From: Flavobacterium macacae
GTDB taxonomy: Bacteria > Bacteroidota > Bacteroidia > Flavobacteriales > Flavobacteriaceae
DNA: 64,000 bases
NCBI RefSeq assembly: GCF_003865365.1
Contig: NZ_RQVR01000012.1
Location: 67,020-131,019 of the forward strand
Direction: 5' to 3'
Shown: one piece after another, positions 44,306 through 53,762 of the stretch
Numbering within the stretch: position 1 is the first letter of the stretch
Layout of the letters: each line of letters begins with the position of its first letter
Made by a program: the position numbers and the translations under genes
Notes under the pieces: model-generated
What the model was told of the DNA's origin: nothing
The model's input: the letters and a program-made list of their open reading frames with translations, nothing else
Database searches by the model: none

Positions 44306-45580
44306 ATGCAACGCGACGAACAAATATTTGATTTAATCCTAGAGGAGCAAGACAGACAAATTCACGGTTTAGAATTGATTGCTTCAGAGAACTTTGTAAG
44401 CGACCAAGTGCTTGAAGCAGCTGGTTCAATCTTAACGAATAAATATGCTGAAGGATATCCTGGAAAAAGATATTATGGAGGCTGTGAAGTGGTTGACGTA
44501 ATCGAGCAGATTGCGATTGACAGAGCAAAAGCTTTATTTGGTGCCGAATATGCAAACGTGCAGCCACACTCTGGTTCACAAGCAAATACGGCCGTTTACC
44601 ACGCTTGTTTGAAACCTGGAGATAAAATTCTTGGTTTTGACTTGTCTCACGGCGGTCACTTGACGCACGGTTCTCCTGTGAATTTCTCAGGAAGACTATA
44701 CAATCCGGTTTTTTATGGAGTAGAGCAGGAAACTGGCCGCTTGAACTATGATAAAATCCAAGAGATTGCTACAAAAGAACAGCCAAAATTGATTATTGCT
44801 GGAGCTTCGGCTTATTCTCGCGATATGGATTTTGAGCGTTTTAGGGTAATTGCTGACAGTGTTGGCGCAATTTTAATGGCTGATATTTCTCACCCCGCAG
44901 GATTGATTGCTAAAGGTTTAATGAACGACCCGATTCCGCATTGCCATATTGTAACTACTACCACTCACAAAACGTTGAGAGGACCTCGCGGCGGTATGAT
45001 TTTAATCGGAAAAGATTTTGAAAATCCATTCGGAATCAAAACTCCAAAAGGAGAAACAAGAATGATGTCTTCATTAATTGACGGAGCTGTTTTTCCTGGA
45101 AATCAAGGCGGCCCTTTAGAGCACATTATTGCGGCAAAAGCAGTAGCATTTGGTGAAGCTTTGAAAGATGAGTTTTTCACATATGCTAGACAATTGCAGA
45201 AAAATGCCAATGCAATGGCTGAAGCTTTTGTAAAGAGAGGATACGATATTATTTCTGGCGGAACTGACAACCACATGATGCTGATTGACCTTAGAAATAA
45301 AAATATTTCTGGTAAAGAAGCAGAAAACGCATTGGTAAAAGCAGAAATCACGGTTAATAAAAATATGGTTCCGTTTGATGACAAATCTCCTTTTGTAACT
45401 TCAGGAATTCGTGTTGGAACTGCTGCAATTACAACTCGCGGTTTGGTTGAAGAAGACATGGAAACGATTGTTGATTTTATCGACAGAGTCATTGTTGACC
45501 ATACAAACGAAGCGCTTTTAGAGCAAATTGCTGACGAAGTAAATGAAATGATGGGCGAGAGAGCCATCTTCGTTTTCTAA
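44306..45580 (+). CDS. glyA: Serine hydroxymethyltransferase
   Basis: 424 residues, PLP enzyme that interconverts serine and glycine with tetrahydrofolate. [45 protein letters not shown] and the PLP lysine in [14 protein letters not shown] are present. Normal length. A terminator follows. Confidence 0.97.
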   Translation: MQRDEQIFDLILEEQDRQIHGLELIASENFVSDQVLEAAGSILTNKYAEGYPGKRYYGGCEVVDVIEQIAIDRAKALFGAEYANVQPHSGSQANTAVYHACLKPGDKILGFDLSHGGHLTHGSPVNFSGRLYNPVFYGVEQETGRLNYDKIQEIATKEQPKLIIAGASAYSRDMDFERFRVIADSVGAILMADISHPAGLIAKGLMNDPIPHCHIVTTTTHKTLRGPRGGMILIGKDFENPFGIKTPKGETRMMSSLIDGAVFPGNQGGPLEHIIAAKAVAFGEALKDEFFTYARQLQKNANAMAEAFVKRGYDIISGGTDNHMMLIDLRNKNISGKEAENALVKAEITVNKNMVPFDDKSPFVTSGIRVGTAAITTRGLVEEDMETIVDFIDRVIVDHTNEALLEQIADEVNEMMGERAIFVF

Positions 45581-45602
45581 AACTAAAAGATTTATATTTT
45601 TC

Positions 45603-45631
45603 AAAACCCTTGCTACTGCAAGGGTTTTTTG
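45603..45631 (+). terminator. glyA terminator
   Basis: AAAACCCTTGctactgCAAGGGTTTTTT, 22 nt past the stop, before the VgrG island. Confidence 0.85.
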
Positions 45632-45776
45632 TTTTAAAATAGTATTGATAAGGTATAAGTTTAATAGTGTAAATTTAATGTTAAAATTGATATTTACATG
45701 CTAATATTCGTTAAATTCACTAAATATATTCTTACATCTTCCCCCTAGACTGTAACTAACGATTAAAACTCTAATT

Positions 45777-47628
45777 ATGCCAATAAGTACGCATATTCAG
45801 ATTCAAATTGGGGGAGAAACACTTACACGTTTTTCTAAATTAGTCATCAATCAGAAGGTACATTCGCACCATCGTTTTTCGATTTTGCAACCGCTACCTA
45901 AAGAATTTGTGGCTGAAGCTATTGACAAATCTCAAGATTTATATTGGGAAAACGGTCAAGATCAGCATCACGCCAACAAGCATGCAGACTATTTCTCCAT
46001 TAAATTTTGAAGGAATTATTACCGAGGCCCAAATGGTGAGAACCGCCGGCGCTTCAGGAGGAATAATTATAAATGGTTATAGTCCGACCATTTTGATGGA
46101 AGGTCCGCCGAATATCAGATCTTTTACTGATAAATCACTCGGAACAATTGTTCAAGAAGTTTTAGACGGATATTCCGGCAGCAATTTTAAATCGGCAATT
46201 TCGGTTGAAAAGGATGCAACTTTACCTTATACGGTTCAATATGGCGAAAGCGACTTTTCTTTCTTATGCCGAATGGCGCAGAAAAAAGGGCAGTGGTTTT
46301 TATACAATGGTGAGGAATTATTGTTTGGAAAAACAAAGCCTAAAAATTTTACTTTAGAATATGGCAGAACTTTACATTCTTTTAACATTGAAATGCGTGC
46401 AAAATCGGTTGGTTTTGAATATTTAGGCTATGATCCTTCAAATGGAGAAACACAAAAAGCGAATTCTTCGGAAGTTAACTATCAACCGAATGGCTACTCA
46501 AAATCAGTTTTTGAATCTTCTAAAAAGATGTTTCCAAATGTTTCCACAATGTTGTATTCGCATTCATTAGAAGAAGGGAATTCAAGAACACATTTAATTG
46601 ACAGAGTTTCAACGCAGCTTCAGGCACGAACTTCTGATATGGTCACTGCCAAAGGAGATTCTGATGAAACCGGGCTTCGAATTGGTGATGTTATCGAAAT
46701 AAAAGAACCCGCTTTTTCGTTGACCGGAAATCCGCTTGACGGCTTAAAAGAACAAAATTTTGGGAGTTATATTTTAACGGATATTATGCACGTTTGCGAT
46801 GAATCAGGAACGTATCACAATTCATTTGATGCAGTGCCAGAAAGTGTTTTGGCACCACCTTACGGAAACGTTCATAGTTTTCCGACTGCAGAATCACAAC
46901 CGGCAACCATTATTTCTAACGAAGATCCGGCAGGTTTGGGACGTGTTCAGGTCGCTTTTTCTTGGCAACAAGCCCAAGGAACAAATACGCCATGGATCAG
47001 GATGATAAATCCGCATTCTGGCGGCGGAAAAGGATTTTATTTTATTCCCGAAGTGGGAGAAGAAGTTTTAGTGGCTTTTGAAGGTGGCAATGCTGAAAAG
47101 CCTTTTGTTCTTGGCGCCATGTATAACGGAAGCGCTTCAAGCAATTATTACACATCAGGAAACGATCAAAAAGTGATTCACACCCGATCAGGAACTAAAA
47201 TGATTTTCAATGACGCCGCTGGAAGCATTTTCATTGAAGATCCAAGCGGCAATACTTGGAAAATGGACGGAAAAGGGAATATAGAAGTCAATGCGCCAAA
47301 AGATTTTACTTTAACCGCTGGCGACAACGTCAATATCAGTGCTGGTAAAAATGTGAATGTCAATGCGGGCGAAAACATCAATAGTTCGGCAAGTAACAGC
47401 ATTAATGATGATGCCGGAAAAGATATTAATCAAACTGCAACTGGAAACATCCGGGAAACTGCTGATAATAAAACTGAAATGATTCAAGAAACATATGTGA
47501 GAGCTTCACAAGATTCGACGCAATATGCCGAGAAAGTTTCGATTTTTAGTTCTAAAGAAAATATGCTTTTGGAAAGTTCTTCAAAGACTGTGGAAATAAA
47601 TAGTGCAGAAAAATCAAATCTTTTTTAA
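45777..47628 (+). pseudogene. vgrG: Type VI secretion spike protein VgrG, frameshifted near its N-terminus
   Basis: The first frame gives the VgrG start (TLTRFSKLVINQKVHSHHRFSI) to about residue 56. The rest, more than 550 residues, is in the +1 frame: IGKTVKISITPTS, FEGIITEAQMVRTAG, the gp27-like barrel YGESDFSFLCRMAQKKGQWFLY, the gp5 OB fold GRVQVAFSWQQAQGTNTPWIRM with KGFYFIPEVGEEVLVAFE, and a repetitive beta-helix tail (NVNISAGKNVNVNAGENIN). The break is at about 45939-45948 and fits loss of one AT from a TATAT run. If real, no spike is made without frameshifting. The neighbouring effectors suggest that the locus is or recently was functional. Confidence 0.85.
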
Positions 47629-47639
47629 ATCTAAAGATT

Positions 47640-47807
47640 ATGGCCATAAATAAAACAGCAAAGAATTTATATGTAACTCTTTTTAAATCATATGATTCTA
47701 AAGCTAAAAAAGTTGAAGAAACTGCAGAAAAGGTTGAAATTGTTGCAACAAAAGAAAACTTAAAATTGTTGTGCAATAAAAAAATAGTCATTACCGGAAC
47801 CAAATAA
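47640..47807 (+). CDS. Small hypothetical protein in the T6SS island
   Basis: 55 residues, ATG 47640 to TAA 47807, 11 nt after vgrG and 7 nt before the GH19 effector gene. Lysine-rich (MAINKTAKNLYVTLFKSYD, ending KKIVITGTK), no signal peptide. The short spacing on both sides suggests it is translated. It could be a small adaptor or spike-associated protein; nothing in the sequence proves this. Confidence 0.55.
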   Translation: MAINKTAKNLYVTLFKSYDSKAKKVEETAEKVEIVATKENLKLLCNKKIVITGTK

Positions 47808-47814
47808 GATTGTT

Positions 47815-49380
47815 ATGAGTAATGTTGAATTTAACGAACCTCGATTCGTAAAACCCACAATGGGAAATACGCTCGACATTTATTTTGCCGAAAAAGAAGT
47901 AACTCCGATTTTTGAAAATACGGAAGAATCGATTGTTGCCAATAAAGGAGAAAACGAAAAAAAAATCAAGGCACGATTTGTTAAAGATCACAAAATCAAT
48001 AGCAAAGATATAATTTCATATACTACTGAAAAGACATTTAAAACGGCTGTTGGAGGTGAAAATATTACGATTAAATATAAAAAGAAAGTTAGAGATGAAG
48101 TTTCTTTTCCAAAAATAGAGAAAACAAAAATAAAACAGAAAGTATGGATTGTCGCGATTTGCAATAGCCAAAACGGAATTCTATCTGTAGAAATTCTTGA
48201 GAATAAACAAACAAATGCTACAGCGATATATGAAGGTTCTGTAAAATTTCTCGTGGGCGAAGAAGAGAAGACTAAAATAGAATTTGATCTTTCGAAAGAC
48301 AAAACAGGCGAGCCAAATATTTTTGCAAAAGAAATTAAGTTGCAACCAAAAAGCAATGACGATGTAAAATTATTACTTGATAAATATAAAGAACGACCTG
48401 ATAAAAATTCGTTTCATTTTATAAAAGCAAGTGTTTCCGGAAATGAAGATGAGATCTTTTATCCGGATAATTCTAATGAATTTTTGAATAAGGATGCAAA
48501 AAGATTAGAAGTTCTGGGAGTTCCTTGCTATTGTGGCATTGATTTTACGGCAGAACAAATTGAAGAATTTTATAAGAAGAGTAATGGAGATGTCAAGGCG
48601 TTATTTACCGCTGACAACTGTCCGCTTCCGGCTGACAAAAAAACTTATAAAGAGTTTACGAAGGAATTAAATATGGCTATGGAAAATTATGAAATCAATA
48701 CTTGTATTAGGAAAGCCCATTTTCTGGCACAAATTGAAGCCGAGACTTTCTTTGATACCACGCTTGAATATGCTAGTGGGTGGGATTATGATCATATGAC
48801 GCATTTAGATAATTACAACAATTACAAGTTGTATTTGGCGAACATCAGTAAACCTAAAAATCCATATAAAGATTTTGGTACAAAAGCTGTTAAACGAGGA
48901 CATGATAGATATTTAGAATGTATTGAACACGGTCACGATGTCAAAGGTCATGGCCCAAAATACAAAGGACGAGGCTTAATTCAGTTGACGTGGAAAGATA
49001 CTTATGAGGCATATTTTGGTAAATTAACAAAACCAACTTTAATCACGACTCCAGAAGTTGTAGCCAACGATTTAAACATGGTTTGCGATTCTGCTGCTTG
49101 GTATTGGAAGGAAAGGTCCAGCTGGGGAAATTTAAATAATTATGCTGACAATGATGATTTTATATCAGCATCAGTTGGTGTGAATGGCGGTTTAAATGGC
49201 TTTGAACATAGAAAAGCGAACTTAAAAAAAATTCTAAAAACTTTACAAACCAAAGAAACTTGTGTTAATATAGATAAGATTACAAAGGTTATTGGAGAAT
49301 ATAAATATGAAACAAGCGGTATAAAAAACAAACAGTGGGGAAAAAAAAATAAAAGTAAAATTGAAGCGTATGACGACTAA
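47815..49380 (+). CDS. T6SS effector with C-terminal GH19 peptidoglycan hydrolase domain
   Basis: 521 residues, no signal peptide, as expected for delivery by the secretion system. Residues 1-270 are an unrecognised beta-rich domain that may load onto the spike. From about 275 there is a GH19 lysozyme/chitinase-like domain: FLAQIEAETFFDTTLEY with the predicted catalytic Glu310 (Glu308 close by), then YKGRGLIQLTWKDTYEAYFG, the GRG-IQL block of this family. It should cut the glycan strands of peptidoglycan in the recipient's periplasm. The next gene overlaps its end by 11 nt. Confidence 0.85.
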   Translation: MSNVEFNEPRFVKPTMGNTLDIYFAEKEVTPIFENTEESIVANKGENEKKIKARFVKDHKINSKDIISYTTEKTFKTAVGGENITIKYKKKVRDEVSFPKIEKTKIKQKVWIVAICNSQNGILSVEILENKQTNATAIYEGSVKFLVGEEEKTKIEFDLSKDKTGEPNIFAKEIKLQPKSNDDVKLLLDKYKERPDKNSFHFIKASVSGNEDEIFYPDNSNEFLNKDAKRLEVLGVPCYCGIDFTAEQIEEFYKKSNGDVKALFTADNCPLPADKKTYKEFTKELNMAMENYEINTCIRKAHFLAQIEAETFFDTTLEYASGWDYDHMTHLDNYNNYKLYLANISKPKNPYKDFGTKAVKRGHDRYLECIEHGHDVKGHGPKYKGRGLIQLTWKDTYEAYFGKLTKPTLITTPEVVANDLNMVCDSAAWYWKERSSWGNLNNYADNDDFISASVGVNGGLNGFEHRKANLKKILKTLQTKETCVNIDKITKVIGEYKYETSGIKNKQWGKKNKSKIEAYDD

Positions 49381-50116
49381 ATCAATACTTATGGCAATTA
49401 TTGTATTAAAATGCGCTTTTGTTTTTTCGCAAGTTGAAAAAAAAGTTGTAGGTTTTTTTGATGGTGATAATTTATCAGACACTTTATATTATAAGGATTT
49501 GAGGTTTATAGACGAATTTAGAAATAAAGACATCGCCTATTCTTGCAAAATTTCGGGCGGAAACGGTAAGAAATATGAATTTAATCTTGGCTTGGGACAT
49601 GAATCTTTGCAATTTTCGTCGCCCAAAATTGGCTATATTGAAATTTACCAATGGAAAACAGGATCACAAGGCTTTGAACAGTATGAAACCTATAAGTTTA
49701 ATTCAGAATATGACACTTGGATTTTGCAAAAAATTGTGACCGAAAACGCCGATGGAAAAGAGGAGAATTACATTCCAGAAAAACCAACAAGTATCGACGG
49801 AACTGAATTTAAATCTGAAAAACCAAGTTACACTGGTAATTATTATTTATCAAATGATTCGAAAAGATTTAGTATCACGATAAAACAAAATGGAGAACAA
49901 AATGTGTTTGAGATATTTGATAAAGGTAAAAAGATATCTAGCGGGATCGCAAAAGTTCAAAAGGTAAAAGAAAAAGATTTGATTTTCTTAAATGATATTG
50001 AAGCCGAATATAAAAGCTGTGGCTTGATTGTAAAAAATATTCGGGATGGTTCAGAAAAGCAGTTGCATTTTACACAATATAAAAACGATTATCTGACGTT
50101 CAAAAAAGCAAAATAA
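49370..50116 (+). CDS. Candidate periplasmic immunity protein for the GH19 effector
   Basis: 248 residues from ATG 49370, which overlaps the effector stop by 11 nt; an in-frame TTG nine bases earlier is less likely. A signal peptide (TKSILMAIIVLKCAFVFSQ) sends it to the periplasm, where a wall hydrolase would have to be neutralised. Beta-rich (YKFNSEYDTWILQKIVTEN), with no known domain. The pairing with the effector is inferred from overlap and location. A 33-residue stretch is duplicated as a remnant at 54827. Confidence 0.7.
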   Translation: MTTKSILMAIIVLKCAFVFSQVEKKVVGFFDGDNLSDTLYYKDLRFIDEFRNKDIAYSCKISGGNGKKYEFNLGLGHESLQFSSPKIGYIEIYQWKTGSQGFEQYETYKFNSEYDTWILQKIVTENADGKEENYIPEKPTSIDGTEFKSEKPSYTGNYYLSNDSKRFSITIKQNGEQNVFEIFDKGKKISSGIAKVQKVKEKDLIFLNDIEAEYKSCGLIVKNIRDGSEKQLHFTQYKNDYLTFKKAK

Positions 50117-50192
50117 AAAATAATAAATCTGCTTTTCGTTAAAGAAATTCATTTTTGGTCGATAATATTTTTATTACTTGTCAAGAAGCTAC

Positions 50193-50948
50193 ATGGAAAA
50201 TTATATTTTAAGAAATTACGGAGTAGTATTTAAATATTTTAAAAATGAAGATGATTTTACTCAAATTCATTTTAAAACAGAGGTTACTTACAAAGGAGAA
50301 CTGAATGACGGAAATCACTATTTTGTTATCAATAAAAAGGAAATTTTCATCAACGGAATGGCCCCAGATTTATTAGTGGAACAAATGGCAGAAAGTGCCG
50401 GTTCGTGCCTTTATCCGATGGAAATCGTAACAAATTCACAAGGTCCGTTTGAGGAAATTGCTAATTATGAAGAAATAAAAAAAAGATGGGATTTAAAAAA
50501 AATTGAGTTTCAGAATTATTACGAGGGTAAAATTGCAGAAAAAATAATCAAGAAATTAGATATTATTTATTCGAGCAAAACTAAACTTGAAATTGCGATT
50601 AAAGACGATTTGTTTTTTACCCTTTTCTTTATGCCGATTTATCGAAAGCATATTGATCGATTAGCTAATTATGAAATAGAAATTGTTTTTATTCCTTTTG
50701 AAGAGCCAATTTCTTTTCAAATTATACAAGAAGTAAAACCCTATTTGTCTAGATTGAATAAGCAATTATTAAGCTTAAAAGGATATTGTGATCAAGCAAT
50801 TAACAGCCACCCAGAATTAGAGCTTGACTATAAAATAGATAATGAAACTAAGAGTTTATCATCAATTATGGGAAGCGTTGATTTAAAAATTGCGAAAGAT
50901 TCAGTTAATAAAATTGAAATAGAAATTATTCAACTGTTTGAAAATTAA
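50193..50948 (+). CDS. Unknown protein between the effector-immunity pair and the PAAR-like gene
   Basis: 251 residues from ATG 50193 (an in-frame TTG at 50178 is a weaker start). No signal peptide or membrane span. Mixed alpha-beta with many charged residues (YKGELNDGNHYFVINKKEIF, KKIEFQNYYEGKIAEKIIKKL). I do not recognise the family. Its 3' end lies 25 nt before the DUF4280 gene, so it could be an adaptor or chaperone for loading, or a second immunity factor. Confidence 0.65.
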   Translation: MENYILRNYGVVFKYFKNEDDFTQIHFKTEVTYKGELNDGNHYFVINKKEIFINGMAPDLLVEQMAESAGSCLYPMEIVTNSQGPFEEIANYEEIKKRWDLKKIEFQNYYEGKIAEKIIKKLDIIYSSKTKLEIAIKDDLFFTLFFMPIYRKHIDRLANYEIEIVFIPFEEPISFQIIQEVKPYLSRLNKQLLSLKGYCDQAINSHPELELDYKIDNETKSLSSIMGSVDLKIAKDSVNKIEIEIIQLFEN

Positions 50949-50973
50949 AGTTTCTAATATAAAAGAAAGAGAT

Positions 50974-51441
50974 ATGAGCGAAAAACATCTTGTCTGTCAA
51001 GGAGCCACTTATCAATGTCAGTTTGGTACAGCTCCTGATAAATTGAAAGTATTAACGCAAACCAAGCGTTACACAAATGATGGCAAAGGGGCTGAAAAGC
51101 TAATTGCAACCCACATGGATATTGGCAAAACTTTTGAAAAAAACACCTTTGGATCGTGCTCAAAGATGAACAATAACCCATGTCAAGTTGTTGTGAGTGA
51201 ATGGAAAGCCTTTTATGAAAACGTAAAAATATCAGAAAACAATGGTAATCCACTTTTAGAAGATAGCAAAGCCACTTGCCCAGTTGGAGCGCCAGACTGT
51301 ATTTCGATTATTTTTCATGGTCAAACAGCTGAAATCAGTCAACAAAATATTGATAATGCTGATAAGCAAGTGATAGCGCAAATGTTGCCCGGTTTTAATT
51401 TTGATGATTTTGACGAAGAAGAAGTAGAACACATTTTGTAA
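50974..51441 (+). CDS. DUF4280 PAAR-like spike-tip protein
   Basis: 155 residues from ATG 50974. Family motifs: HLVCQGATYQCQFGTAPDKLKVL, FGSCSKMNNNPCQ and ATCPVGAPDCISIIFHGQ. The paired cysteines are typical of DUF4280, which replaces or extends PAAR as the tip of the VgrG spike in Bacteroidota. It lies 11 nt before the lipase effector and probably carries it. Confidence 0.85.
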   Translation: MSEKHLVCQGATYQCQFGTAPDKLKVLTQTKRYTNDGKGAEKLIATHMDIGKTFEKNTFGSCSKMNNNPCQVVVSEWKAFYENVKISENNGNPLLEDSKATCPVGAPDCISIIFHGQTAEISQQNIDNADKQVIAQMLPGFNFDDFDEEEVEHIL

Positions 51442-51452
51442 AAAATACGATT

Positions 51453-53762
51453 ATGCACATATTAGGCGAAACAAGACCGATAATCAATAAAAAATACAGC
51501 TATCTTTTAAATTCAATAAATTTTGAAAACAATATTGTTGGTATTGATAACACACGAGTGACCAATAAAAATTATTTCACAATCGATAGATCATCATTGA
51601 CTAAGGATGGCACAACTTGGGAGATATCTCAAGGCAAAAAAATAATCTCAAAAAATACAACAGGTAATTTTAATTTTTTAATAGGAAATCAAACTTACAA
51701 CTTAAAAGCCATTGTAAAAGGCGTGATAAAAGCGCAGACTACGATAAGAACATTAGGGGGAAATCCGAAGATAGAACTTTATTGGCGAGATGATTATGGG
51801 CAAAAAATAGTAAACAGAACCGTGGGTTACCTTGACAGAATTTATCTCATTATAAAAACCAGCCATATTCCGGTTGGCGATACTTTGAGCGTGACAATAT
51901 ACGAGGATGAAAAAGCTGATGGCCACGGCGACAGTTCTCGAAATATGGGAACTTACACATCGAGCAAAGTGAATAAAAATGGTTATGCTTTTGTATATTT
52001 TACAAATCTTCAGGTGTTTAAAAAGGTATTGGACGATCAAGATTATGTAATTGAGTCAGAGCATGAATTTTATGTAAAAGTGACTTATGACAGTCATATC
52101 GCAACGATTTATGACAAAACCCAATTGAAAGTAAAAAATGAAAAAATAAAACTAATTGATCCGCCGGTAACAAATATTCCCACGATAGTTGGTGAAGTGG
52201 ATAAAGATGTTTCTGATAGCCGAAAAGTTAAAAACTTGATTATCGGTGTTTTTATAGATGGAACCATGAACAATCGTTATGATACAATGGCTCGAACAAA
52301 TTGGGAAAAAAAGCGATTAGGGGAAAATGCAAGTGCATACAACAATAATGAACATTTAAAAATATACGCTACAAAGAAAACAGATGTTGCAAGTGGTGAT
52401 AATTATATGTATGGACAAACCAGTTATGAAAATGATCTTTCAAATCCAGCCATACTTTTTGATAATTATGAAAAAAATGACAAGACGGTATTTAAAGTTT
52501 ATACCGAAGGTATGGGGACAAACACACTTGGTGATGAAAAATTAAACGTTTCAAAGTATGAAAAAGATGATCTTTTAGGCGCTGCGGTAGCTTGGGGTTC
52601 CTCCGGTATTGTGGAACGAGTAAAAAGGGCTGTAGAGCAAACGGTTGCTAAAATTAAAATAGATGATGGAGGCAAAGAGCGAATAGGTACTATAACCATA
52701 GACGTTTTTGGCTTTAGTCGCGGTGCAGTATCAGCAAGACATTTTATACACGAAATAAGCAAACCGGCTTATAAAGCAAGAACTGTAATAGGATCTAAGC
52801 CAATATCTTACTCGGTTAGAGATCAGAGAGTTGAAATGGCTGTCGATGATAACAGAAATCTAGTAGATAGCAAATACAGAAAAAAAATGATGCCGACCAA
52901 TGGCAGATTAGGCTATTTGCTTACTGAAAAAGGAATCACTATCGATAGGCTCGTTATCCGTTTTGCTGGATTATACGATACCGTGGCGCATCACGGGGTA
53001 ATTCAAGGCAATGATGTTGACGATTTAGGTCTCAATACAATCAGTGGAAAAGCGCAACACATCGTTCACATGACAGCAGACGACGAACACAGATATAATT
53101 TCAGTTTGTCAAGAATACCGCGCAAAAAGAATCATATTGAACTTAATATTCCAGGAGTCCATTGTGATGTAGGTGGAAGTTATGTCGAAGGACGACCAGA
53201 AGGTTTACCAACTGGTGTCAAAGTTCAAGATTTTGAAGAGAGCCATGTTTTGGCGAAAGATGACACAAGCGATACTGTAAAAATTTCACCAAAATTAGAG
53301 CAATTTAGAACAGCTTTAATCAATGAAGGCTGGTTTACAGATAAACAAATCCATGTAAACTCAAAGTTTTATTCTTCCGGAAAAGAAACTTTTAGATATT
53401 CGCACAAATTAGTTTCCAGCCGAGCTTATGTGAGCAATCAATACAGTTACATTCCGTTACACATGATGTTGAAATTTGCTAAAGAAAAAAAGCTAGAATT
53501 CGGAAATTTTACAATAAAAAACTATGACTTTACGCCAAACATTTTTCCAGATCATTTAGCATTAATGCAACGCATAAAAACTAATCTCGAAACTTATGCT
53601 GATAAAGTGATAGCAAGTCCATCAGCACAAATTAAATACCAAATACCTGAGGCGGATTTAAAAAGATTAAGAAATAATTACTTGCATTACAACGCTGTTG
53701 TTGGGTTTGTTAATAAACCCGAAAAAGGCAGAATAAGAGATATCATAAAACCCTCAAAATGA
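51453..53762 (+). CDS. T6SS lipase effector, Tle1-like (DUF2235-type)
   Basis: 769 residues. The N-terminal 255 residues or so are beta-rich with no known domain. From about 260 comes an alpha/beta hydrolase: LIIGVFIDGTMNN, the nucleophile elbow GFSRGAVSARHF with Ser422, the acid in RFAGLYDTVA (Asp509) and the base in GVHCDVGGSY (His570). This triad and motif set is that of Tle1-type phospholipase effectors. It would attack recipient membrane lipids. The next gene overlaps its stop by 4 nt. Confidence 0.85.
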   Translation: MHILGETRPIINKKYSYLLNSINFENNIVGIDNTRVTNKNYFTIDRSSLTKDGTTWEISQGKKIISKNTTGNFNFLIGNQTYNLKAIVKGVIKAQTTIRTLGGNPKIELYWRDDYGQKIVNRTVGYLDRIYLIIKTSHIPVGDTLSVTIYEDEKADGHGDSSRNMGTYTSSKVNKNGYAFVYFTNLQVFKKVLDDQDYVIESEHEFYVKVTYDSHIATIYDKTQLKVKNEKIKLIDPPVTNIPTIVGEVDKDVSDSRKVKNLIIGVFIDGTMNNRYDTMARTNWEKKRLGENASAYNNNEHLKIYATKKTDVASGDNYMYGQTSYENDLSNPAILFDNYEKNDKTVFKVYTEGMGTNTLGDEKLNVSKYEKDDLLGAAVAWGSSGIVERVKRAVEQTVAKIKIDDGGKERIGTITIDVFGFSRGAVSARHFIHEISKPAYKARTVIGSKPISYSVRDQRVEMAVDDNRNLVDSKYRKKMMPTNGRLGYLLTEKGITIDRLVIRFAGLYDTVAHHGVIQGNDVDDLGLNTISGKAQHIVHMTADDEHRYNFSLSRIPRKKNHIELNIPGVHCDVGGSYVEGRPEGLPTGVKVQDFEESHVLAKDDTSDTVKISPKLEQFRTALINEGWFTDKQIHVNSKFYSSGKETFRYSHKLVSSRAYVSNQYSYIPLHMMLKFAKEKKLEFGNFTIKNYDFTPNIFPDHLALMQRIKTNLETYADKVIASPSAQIKYQIPEADLKRLRNNYLHYNAVVGFVNKPEKGRIRDIIKPSK

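Noticed and set aside
45103..45567. 154-codon minus-strand frame inside glyA
   Set aside because: Antisense shadow of the conserved C-terminal half of serine hydroxymethyltransferase.
45930..45955. Programmed ribosomal frameshifting in vgrG
   Set aside because: No slippery heptamer or downstream stem is apparent; a dinucleotide loss explains it better.
47178..47402. 74-codon minus-strand frame inside vgrG
   Set aside because: Antisense of the repetitive VgrG beta-helix tail.
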